A stretch of DNA of 57,565 nt from Cladochytrium replicatum (lineage: Eukaryota; Chytridiomycota; Chytridiomycetes; Cladochytriales; Cladochytriaceae). The notes beneath the pieces were generated by a model. The model was given only the letters and a program-made list of their open reading frames with translations, had not been told where the DNA came from and did not search any database. Position 1 is the stretch's first letter. Each line of letters begins with the position of its first letter. Below, one piece after another: positions 47,940 through 56,450 of the stretch. Made by a program: the position numbers and the translations under genes. The stretch is taken from positions 1-57,565 of the forward strand of contig JAHLKD010000154.1 of NCBI GenBank assembly GCA_025526935.1. Direction: 5' to 3'.

Positions 47940-49110
47940 TCTCTGTCCGTCGTGCCACGTTCGCACTATCCAGCGAGTACGAACTCGTTCCTTTACTGTC
48001 TCTCGTTCAAGCGCTTCTCGGCCTGTGCTACTTCCTCATATTCTACTTCTCCTTCACGCATCCTCCCGGGCTCGGCAAGTTTGAATAGTTCGGCTACGGG
48101 TTTTCCGTCCCAGGTCGTCTCGCCTGGATGCTGTTCGAAACCGTCCCGCCTGTTGCATTCATCCTATCGTTCGCTTTGACTCCTTACTCCGTCACTGTCA
48201 CTCCCGAATCACTCCCGAATCACTCCCGACACGCTACACCATCGGTCGCTCTACGTCGACCACTACTTCCACCGTGCCTTCATCTACCCCATAAAAACCA
48301 CACTTTCGCGACATCTTGTTCTTATCGATGGAATGCAATGCGCTCACTGGGTATCTCAACGGCCGGACGGCGGGATTCGTGGGGGATTATTAAGGAGAGG
48401 AAGAGCACGACTGGAAGTTCTGGGTCTTCATCGGGATCTTTGCGGTTGGGATGTGGATAAACATCACGAGTGATTATGCAATGCGTGAGCTGAGAAAACA
48501 GCCGGACAACAAGAAGAGCGACGACAGGGAGGGGGTTGTGTTTGATGGCCGGACGCACGTCATCCCGTGATGGTTTCTATGGGATTATATGGCCGGTACG
48601 AGACTGAGAGAAGTTTTTTGGGGGATTTATGTCTTTTGTTTGCTGATGTCGGGTTTACTGCCCAGCTCCACATTATTTTGGGGAACTAATCTAGTACACG
48701 CTTGCTGCTCGGTCCCAGCTGCACTAGCGGCGTGATTCCGAAAAGACGAGCTCTTCATAGCAGATGGTGTGGTTTTCTACACTCGAAAATATTACTCTTG
48801 GGAGGTATTTACGAGGACTTGGTTGTGCTTGACGGCTGAGTGTACCTCCTTCCACAAGAAGTAATCTATGCGATTACTTGGTAGATAAACGATGTGAATT
48901 GATGATTTTGTTTTGGCAGCACCACATTATTTTGGAGAAATGATTGAGTGGACTGGATACATACATGGTGCTCGGTTACCAGCTGCATTAGCATTCCTCA
49001 TGTTCAGATCGAGCAATCTTGTTCCATCTACAATTAAAGCGCACAAATGGTGCCATGAGAAGTCTCCCGCACCGAAAAGCTTTGTTTCCCTTCCTGTCGC
49101 AAATTTCATT
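47940..49110 (+). pseudogene. Steroid 5-alpha-reductase family pseudogene
   Basis: Recognisable 3-oxo-5-alpha-steroid 4-dehydrogenase blocks in order: PGRLAWMLFETVPP, YVDHYFHRAFIYPIKT, GYLNGRTAGFVGDY, GMWINITSDYAMRELRK, PHYFGEMIEWTGY and TIKAHKWCHEK. In the live family these build the NADPH-binding membrane reductase of sterols or polyprenols. Here there are in-frame stops at 48086-48088 (TAG), 48391-48393 (TAA) and 48568-48570 (TGA), at least one frameshift between the first two (near 48325), no start Met in frame upstream of the first block, and a corrupted C-terminal FEDYPxxRK region. Three different stop types argue against codon reassignment and for decay. Confidence 0.85.
48661..48735 (+). 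repeat. Degenerate duplicate of the 5-alpha-reductase PHYFGE exon
   Basis: This stretch (ccacattattttggggaact near 48667, then gctgctcggtcccagctgca near 48702) repeats the exon start at 48918-48993 (ccacattattttggagaaat, then ggtgctcggttaccagctgc) with mismatches and a gap. It lies in what would be the intron before that exon. Confidence 0.65.
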
Positions 49111-49454
49111 CCTCTCGTTTCACCATTGTTCGGTAGGACGATGGTCTAGATGGTGTTGCGCAGGCAGAGAGTGTTTTAACCTATTGCACCTACCGCGAGA
49201 AGCTGTACCAAGTTTCTCCCACCGGGATTGCGGATTGAAATAGACATCGAAGTATCTTCAGTTCGGGTGGGCATCGGTGGGATTTGCGCGAAAGAATTGT
49301 GTTTTTCTCTCAACTACATATGTGAACAATGAAATCGTCTCAGCCAAAGGCGCGACCCCCGAGAGTCCCTACTCCAAACCAAGAGCAAATTCTTTTCTCC
49401 CTCACCCGACCTTCCAACCAAACCACCGTTAAAAATAGAGAGTCGAAAAATCGT
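49111..49454. other. Intergenic
   Basis: 3' flank of both the reductase relic and the convergent eL39 gene. No feature recognised. Confidence 0.5.
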
Positions 49455-49881
49455 TTAGAGGTTGAGCTTGGTGCGGCGCCAGTTCCTCCTCTTCGAATTG
49501 TACCTGTGAAAACGAGTTATATACAAAAGAAAACGGGGCAACCAGAATTTTTCCAAGTTACCGAATGGTGTTGTCGGTCCGGAAGCGGATCCAGTTGGGG
49601 ATGGGGCGGTTCTGCTTAGCTTTCCTGCCGAGGATGCGCTTTGTGCGGAAGGACTTGTTGGACGGCTATTGAACGAAACATACGTGGTGGTCAGCCCCAG
49701 CACTCTAACACCAGCAAGTCGGGAACAACATGCTCTCCAATTCATCCATCATCGCTGCTCAATCCATCCATCCGTCCATCCACCTCTCCATCTATATCGT
49801 GCAACAGCAACAGGCTCCATCCACTTCTCAACGTGCATCGTCCCTCCGTGTCTTGTGCTCGTCCGTCTCTCCACTCACCAT
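49455..49881 (-). CDS. RPL39: 60S ribosomal protein eL39
   Basis: Three exons: 49881-49879 (the start codon only), 49665-49562, 49503-49455, total 156 nt and 51 aa, exactly the family length. The protein reads [30 protein letters not shown] and [15 protein letters not shown]. eL39 lines the exit tunnel of the large ribosomal subunit. The first intron (213 bp) follows the ATG directly with a gtgagt donor, a layout common for ribosomal protein genes in fungi. I chose this ATG because the second exon opens after a cag-like acceptor (caatag) with codon 2. Confidence 0.95.
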
Positions 49882-50200
49882 TGGCTACGCTCGAGTGGAA
49901 GGTTGGACGAGTGGCACGTGACCGATGATCTTACATACCACTGCCACAACTGAACCACTGTGGGAATTGCACGCCCAAAACCCTCCAATTGGCATTCGTT
50001 TGGGTTGGACGTTGGAAAACCACGATCGCTATACAATTTAAACCTATTGATTTGGGTCACGAACATCCAATAAAATCTCAATCTAATCAAAAAATAGATC
50101 ACAACTTTAACCAGAAAATAATTGACCGCGTTTGCAAGAAAGCATGAGCTCAGGAGATAGTGTTCCGTCTGCCCACTGGATTATTGACCAGCCCATGCGT
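49882..50200. other. Upstream region of eL39
   Basis: Probable eL39 promoter region. No TATA box or other motif that I would name. Confidence 0.4.
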
Positions 50201-50485
50201 CTAAAAAAATTGCGAAATGACATGGCGATTCTTAATTATAATCTGTATTAACAGAACAAAGAAACCTCCAACATCTGCTCTGTCTTCACCTTCAACATAG
50301 TTTTCACGATCCTCAAGTTCATCGTCTGGCTCCTCATTTTCCTCCTCAATCCCTTCATCAAAGTGGTCATCAATATTATCCTCTCCAGCCTTTTCAACCT
50401 TCCTCTTCCTATTTCCAAGTTTTCCAATTACTTGATGCTCGTTCCAATTGATCTCTTCGTCCTGTTGAACAAGTGTTTCAAGGTA
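50201..50485 (-). CDS. Unidentified acidic reading frame (C-terminal exon)
   Basis: On the minus strand, after a plausible acceptor (gttcaacag), a frame of about 90 codons reads QQDEEINWNEH, NRKRKVEKAG, then a strongly acidic run (DEGIEEENEEPDDELED) and a stop at 50201-50203. The basic-then-acidic layout recalls the end of RNA polymerase III subunit RPC7/Rpc31, but the final aromatic-Asn-Gly motif of that family is not seen. No upstream exons could be linked. Could also be a fragment. Confidence 0.3.
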   Translation of the reverse strand, partial: YLETLVQQDEEINWNEHQVIGKLGNRKRKVEKAGEDNIDDHFDEGIEEENEEPDDELEDRENYVEGEDRADVGGFFVLLIQIIIKNRHVISQFF

Positions 50486-51591
50486 TCTTAAATGAAAGTT
50501 GCATCAGACCATATTTGATGTGTGCAAGAGGACATCTTATACTCTTTCCACTCAGTACCATTCATTTCCCCTCTTGTGTCCTTAAGAAAAACATCCAAGC
50601 TTTGAAGAAGAACTTTTGCTTGGGCTCTTCGCCGTCCAGCTCCACATCAGATTCCTCTTCGTTACATCAAGTTCTTTGGTGCTGCGACTACAGCCCACAC
50701 TGTTAGAACCACGTCTGCCTCTCCCCTCTATGCTGTTAAAGCTGTCAATTTCGGTTTGCTAGAGATTTTGTACATAGAATAATAGAGCGACTTTGAATGA
50801 AATTCCCGCCAAAATGTGGTTGTCTCCGGTGTGTTAGTTGCGTTTCTCGCACCAGAGATTCCTCCAGTCTTCAAGATGATACTCATGCTTTCCGTAATTT
50901 GGAGGTGCCTTACCTGTTACTTAAGTTGCCAGTGCATTTATTGCAGGGATATCGCTTGGAGATTTGGCGTACTCCAGTTCGATGCTGTCTTGCTTAGGAT
51001 CATACCGGGTTTGTCTGAAGGAGTATCTAGAGTAGTGTCCTGGAGCTAATGTCCAGCAGGATTGTGTTTGGGGATTACAAGAACACTCAAAGACGGACAC
51101 GCTCGCAATGGGGAGCAGTTCAAAATCTCCCAGCGAACGTCGATCAACCGAGGCTTTTACGAAACAGCGTTGGAACGACATTGCTTTACCCCTGATGAAC
51201 GAGACTTCGTCGAGACCGTCAACATCGATTGGATTACGTTAAAGCAATCCTAACCGAAGCGAGTGTGAAGAACGTAGGAACGTCGATTGAACTATGGCAG
51301 CAAGTCATATCATTTTTGACCCAGACGGAGACCCTGTCATGCGACTGTTCTTGTTCAGTTCGATGAGATTGTTGATTAGTTTACACAGAAGAGCAATATT
51401 GTAACCAGCGCCAACACATAATCGGGTTCCTCATTAGGAGGTCATGTCCATAACTGCCACCGCAGTAAATCGTTCGCAGTTTCTTAATATGATCAGCCAT
51501 AGAGCGGACATGAATAATTGCACTGAAAACATGAGGAAATGAGAGCTTATGCGACAATAAACGACCACTTGCTAAAAGCCTCAAGCGGGGG
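50486..51591. other. Region without a recognisable gene
   Basis: Small overlapping frames on both strands, none with a motif or a coherent exon chain. A short plus frame from 51293 (MAASHIIFDPDGDPVMRL) is intact for about 30 codons but not identified. Confidence 0.4.
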
Positions 51592-53730
51592 TTAAAACAG
51601 AGAAAACAAAAAGATGATGGCAATCAAAATAGGAAATAACATATTTGAACTCCAACCGCGAACTTGAACTCCATGACCTGCGGCAGAGGCAGGAGCCGCA
51701 AGGATAGGACACCAGTCAGGATCAGGTGACAAGTTCTCCCTGATACCCTTGGACGAGATGATATTCGATCCATTGCCGCGAGGACAGAATATCTGGTTGC
51801 TTCCAGGATAGCGCCAGCCCAATTGGAGTGCCTGGAGTGGGTAGTACTCCAAGAATCCGAAGCACATCTCCTGATCAGAGGAGTAGCCACCTGAGGTCGG
51901 AGTGGTTTCATTTCTCGAATCCCACAGGCAAGTCATCAAGAACCGGTCACCGGGATTGATCTTTGTCGGGGAAAGTGGGATGAGACCCTGCGAGTTGAAG
52001 TCGAAGTAGTTCTATGGTCATGTCGAATTTATTAGCGAATCATCACGGAGAGTTTGGATGGGGTCCATGCTTACCTGCTGCACAAGACCCTTTGTTTGAT
52101 TTGTTCCTAGGCGAATGATTGACGCTTCGGCTGCGTAGCCACGCTTGTGCATGTGCAAAAAAACGCCGTTGAGCTTTATTTATTCAGTAATTTATCGCAA
52201 AATACGTCCTTGTGCTCTCACCGTAACACTCTGGGATAGATACTGGGTGCATTCACTTGGCGTGTCGTACGTCTTCTTCGTCATCACTCTGAAAGTGTCA
52301 ACATTGGTGTTGATAAGTAGATTGCCTACGGCTTTCAGGTTACTACGTACCCTGCAGCTATGACGTCGATCGCAGTTGGTGCCATTCCAATCGCCAAGAT
52401 ACCAAGATCATTGTCGCGTAATGTTGTCGACAGCATCAGTCGAAATCCCGCTCCTGGATCATTGAAGCCAGTTGGGCTGACTTGATTGTAGTGAACCTCT
52501 GCTCAAGTTAATTATGGAAAATGACGAAACAGACGAGCACATACCAAGCATTAAATACCTGGCTGATAAATCTCCCGCACCAAGTGGTTTCGCGAATTCT
52601 TGGGGGTATGTACGGTTCCCAATTCCCTATGGATACAAATTTCTTTAGGTTTAGAAGCATCTTTCTCCCTGGAATCGGCTGTACCGGTGCCCATTCTGCA
52701 AAAAATCGAAGGCACGGATTAGTAATTCCGCACAAAACCTTCGGTGTCCCGGCGTTAAACAAGCTCGTCAGAGGTCCGTCGCAGGCATAGATGATCCTTT
52801 AAATAGACCATCAATACAAATGTCGATCAAGTGCACTAAACTCACAGATGATGGACTCGAGGATCTTGGATGACTGGGATTTCTTGGATGACGTGATATT
52901 TCGCATCAGTTGGTGCTTCAAAGAACGAATAGCAATACGCCGTTCCGGTTGCAGGGACATCAGTGGGTGGAGATACCACATCGAACGGGATAAGGCTGAT
53001 GTTTCCAACAGGCGGATTCACCAAAAGGCTCGAGACAGCGTCTGTCGAAGAGTGCAGATCGACAAGAGCGGATCCACGGTCTGTTGGACCGTGCTGTTCA
53101 AATTTCATAGACGTCCCGAATGCGACGAGAACATTCTGTCTGGTGTTTGGAGCCACATAGAGGTTGCGATCCTGTTTGTTCGAGCAGTCCGCTAGGATAG
53201 TACGCCTTGAGAATGTAAATGCGATGTAACTGTTGCTGGTCCACGATCCAATGAGGTTCAGATTCTGCTTGTCATCCAGGACTGGTTTGACAAAATGGGA
53301 GGTGAAACGGTCCTCGAGGACAAACTGATTCTGAAATTGGTAACGCTAAGTGGAAGTTAAGGGAGCATGGCAGCCCTGCAGACTCACTGACGTCTCGTTG
53401 ACGTATCCTAGCGCTATATCCGCCCCCTTCATCCCTACATTCCGAAATAAGACAACAAAACAACGGAAAGAGCTTCATTTCCAAACCGCTAGTCTCCGAG
53501 AATCCAACTGCGAGCCACCCAGCAGAGGAATTTGAAGCAACCCCAATAGTTATTGCTAACAAGTCATCCGATAAGGTCCAGAGCAGCTCAACTGGCTTGT
53601 TTGAAGGAGTGTAAATTGTTTGGTGACGCTTGAAGTGGGTAGTGTTGAAAGGTATCCAAGCTGGCGGTGCGGCGGCTACTGAACATGCAAGACAGAGCAA
53701 TGCGCGGGCAGCGAACCCCAATACACCCAT
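51592..53730 (-). CDS. DOMON plus Cu2-dependent monooxygenase (dopamine beta-hydroxylase/MOXD1-like)
   Basis: Multi-exon gene. A signal peptide (LGFAARALLCLACSVAAAPP) is followed by a DOMON domain (GWLAVGFSETSG, MKGADIALGYVN, IGSWTSNSYIAFTF). Then come the two halves of a PHM/DBH-type copper monooxygenase: VIQDPRVHHL (His pair, N-domain, near 52845) and, in the C-domain, FLHMHKRG (HxH ligands, near 52150) and QEMCFGFLEYYP (Met ligand, near 51865). The last exon is 52011-51592 and ends with a Ser-rich stretch and a hydrophobic tail (LFPILIAIIFLFSLF) that suggests a GPI or membrane anchor. Animal relatives hydroxylate small substrates with ascorbate, O2 and two copper sites. All copper ligands that I can place are present. 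Substrate unknown. Confidence 0.88.
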
Positions 53731-54163
53731 ATTGGTAAGCCCGTGAGCCGGTTGGCCCCTTTGCCACCTGTGCCCACAATTTTAAAGTTTCTTGGACCCC
53801 TTCTTCAGACCCTTAACCACCACTACACACCAGGGCCAGCAAGTTCCCGGTCTTAAGGCTAGGTGTTGCACGCTGCTAGTAAATTCACTCGATTCGAGCA
53901 ATCACCAGTCTTACATGTGAATATCTGTCACTTATTTTTCCGAACTTCTTCCTTTACGCTGCAAATGAGATTAATATATACTGTTGCGCATGGCGCGATG
54001 AGAAGAAAGTCACATGGGAATAACTTTCTCGGGGAGTTGTAGTTCACAGATAAAATTGAGAAAAGGCCCGGCATTTGTGACTATTGGTTCAGCAAGGTCA
54101 CGTTCTCACGCAATGCTTGCCCAAGTAAAGTGGCTCCCGCACTCGAAATTCGGTTTTGGTTGA
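53731..54163. other. Intergenic
   Basis: Upstream side of the copper monooxygenase gene up to the hAT MITE. No motif recognised. Confidence 0.45.
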
Positions 54164-54171
54164 GTTTAAGA

Positions 54172-54697
54172 TAGGGATCGGCAGGTTTTCGGGTCTTCCG
54201 GGTCGGGTTCAGGTCCACTGACAAAATATACCCGATCCGATAGGCGGGCTTTCAGGAAAGGTTTTTGGGTCGGATCCGGGTCAGGTATCGGGTCCAGAAG
54301 TAAAACCCTTATCAGGTCGAGCTTTAGACCGGTGTAAAACCTGATCTCATACAAAGAGATAGAAGGAAGCCATTTGTTTTTTCTGTCCACGCAGACACTT
54401 TCCAAGATGACAATTGAGGTTTTGTAACAAACTTTTTCTATCCACAACAGAGCTCGAGAGCTGCACTTTCTGTCCACGCGGACACTTTCCAAGAAGACAC
54501 AGTCGAGATTTTTTTATGCTTTCTTCTAGTTCAAGTTAAAACGCAAAACAGACAGGGTCAGGGTCGGTTTCGATAACTGCAGTCCGGTTTGGCGCTGCTA
54601 CCCACAGTGAGGTCCCCGGACATACACACACCAAACATTCGAGTTTTTTTTGGTTTGACTCTCTAACTCGGACCCGACCCAGACCCGCCAAACTTTA
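54172..54697. mobile_element. Non-autonomous hAT element (MITE), 526 bp
   Basis: Flanked by identical 8-bp sequences gtttaaga at 54164-54171 and 54698-54705, the hAT target-duplication size. Ends are imperfect inverted repeats: left TAGGGATCGGCAGG, right (reverse complement) TAAAGTTTGGCGGG. Many G-rich subterminal motifs (gggtcgggt, cgggtc) point inward from both ends, as in Ac-type hAT elements. Inside is a direct repeat of about 30 bp (tttctgtccacgc at 54383 and 54467). No transposase frame. Confidence 0.8.
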
Positions 54698-54705
54698 GTT
54701 TAAGA

Positions 54706-55157
54706 GTACGAATGCTCTGGTTCTGGATCAGGTGGTATCTGAGCGGCACCTGTCACACGTATTATTTGTTGTTTATGCAGAGTGACGTGTTGGTTATTAT
54801 TGTTAAGTTGATAACAATTGTTTACTTGGGAAGAGTAATATGTATTTATGATGGTAAGAACGTGTACTTAATTGTCTTCTATGATGTTACCACATATAGT
54901 AATAATAAATAATATATATTAAGTGTCATCAATCCAAGCGTATTCTTTGTTCTCAATTAGGACAAAGAATCCATTGTCTGATTGAAGCACTATTTAGTAA
55001 TCAGAGTAATGTTTACTTATTGGAACCAGTAGTTTAGTAATCACGTATCTGTTTAAAGTTACGCTCAATGGATGAATGGGGTATATGAGTAACAGGATCG
55101 ACTCTACTCAAGCACGGAGTAACGCAGTATACCCTTCTCACACAATGCTGATTTACC
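54706..55157. other. AT-rich spacer between two hAT elements
   Basis: No feature recognised. A short plus frame at 54712-54912 is AT-driven and not called. Confidence 0.4.
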
Positions 55158-55826
55158 TAAGGATCTGTGGGTTTTCAGGTCTTTCAGGTCAGGTCGGTGT
55201 CCATTGACCAAATGTATGCCCTCGAGAACCCGGCACAACATCTTCTTCCAATGACTCCAGAGAGTTGGGTCTGGCTTCTCAGTGTGCACCAGAGCTTCCT
55301 GCCGACGTTAGTTTTCTGACTCCTCAGTGCGACAGGAGCCAGCAGCTGGATCAGTTCAACCATCAATGCTTTCATCAGATGCAGATGTTGATAGCATGTG
55401 GGACTGTAGAGGTGGTCGAGGCAGCATAGCAAAGGATTACTATAAGGTTGATAATGGACTGAGAACGTGCTTTGGTTGCTAAATGCAAGCAGAGTGATTT
55501 TGGACTGGATTGCTGCAGACAATCAGGGTTTTACTGTTGTGGAGAATGAGTTCCTTGTCAGCATGCTGAAGACTTTTCAGCCAAACTATACACCAAAGAC
55601 GGCAAAAGCAGTGAAGCAAAAGGAGATGGATCTTTACGATAGGCAGAAGGAGCTCGTTAAAGGTGGTTCGCCTTCAAATGTATCAATAACAGCTGACTGT
55701 TGGACATTGAAGAACCAGATTTCTTTTCTTGGAATTACTGCCCACTTCATCACGAAAGAATGGGAGCTACAGGACTTGCTGTTGCAGATGATTCCGATGG
55801 TTGGAAAGCATGAAGGAGTCGCCAAC
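55158..55826 (+). mobile_element. hAT transposon, left end and transposase fragment
   Basis: The left end TAAGGATCTGTGGGTTTTC, followed by caggtc/gtcggt motifs, matches the left end of the MITE at 54172. A plus-strand frame (55467 onward) carries hAT transposase blocks: DWIAADNQGFTVVEN, FQPNYTPKTAKAVK, SNVSITADCWTLKN, FLGITAHFITKEW and KHEGVAN. The stop codon near 55830 arises from the LTR that begins at 55827; the coding sequence is cut in mid-domain. The rest of the transposase should lie to the right of the inserted retroelement, outside the window. The N-terminal BED finger is not readable. Confidence 0.82.
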
Positions 55827-56302
55827 TGTTAAAAACTAGCATATCAGACTGTTTGCTAATGGGTTATCCTTTGGGTTGTCTTTTTTCTCTTTGACCTGAG
55901 AGTTTTTTTGTCAATCCCTCTTCATTCTTATTTATGGACTTGTATTTCATGTATTTATATCCATGTTTGGCAGGTCCTGTGTGGAGTGATCTTGGCATTT
56001 AGTGGGGAATGTGGTGTGGCTTGGTCCTTTGAGTTGATGTGACCAATGTCTTTGACCACAGGTATGCCCACACGCACTGTTCACTTGAATATAGGAGTTG
56101 ATGTGACCAATGTCTTTGACCACAGCATTCCCTGGTTGCCTGACCAGCTTGGGTGTAGTGTACAGCCTGTCGGAGTATTAGGCATATACACACCTGGGAG
56201 AACAGGTACTGGGCCAAGAGACGGAACCTGGAGCTGTTGTGCTAGCTACAGTACAGCTAAAGACGCCCTACCGCTGCCAGGAGAAGCCCTTGGTTTTTAA
56301 CA
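55827..56302 (+). repeat. LTR of the inserted retroelement (476 bp)
   Basis: Begins TGTTAAAAAC and ends GTTTTTAACA, perfect 10-bp inverted ends of TG...CA type. Contains a TATA-like tatttatatc near 55953 and two identical 31-bp blocks. Confidence 0.75.
56031..56125 (+). repeat. Two identical 31-bp direct repeats inside the LTR
   Basis: The block starting gagttgatgtgaccaatgtc and ending tttgaccacag occurs at 56031-56061 and 56095-56125, a 64-bp period. Their identity suggests recent duplication or selection on an LTR promoter element. Confidence 0.85.
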
Positions 56303-56304
56303 GG

Positions 56305-56322
56305 TGGTGGTTTCATCCGGGA
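56305..56322 (+). other. Candidate tRNA primer-binding site
   Basis: tggtggtttcatccggga starts 2 nt after the LTR. Its complement ends in CCA and looks like a tRNA 3' end. The isoacceptor is not determined. Confidence 0.5.
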
Positions 56323-56450
56323 CCCACCATTTTTGGACCTTTTTGTGCGTTCACTCAGGAACGTATTACCGGCTACACAAACACTTCCCTGATTACTCAG
56401 AATTACGGGCGATCAGTTTCGATTATTTTACGCATTTTTCTGAGCACAAT

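Noticed and set aside
47940-49110. Stop-codon reassignment as the explanation for the reductase reading frame
   Set aside because: All three stop codons occur, frameshifts are also needed, and neighbouring genes use TAA, TAG and TGA as normal ends.
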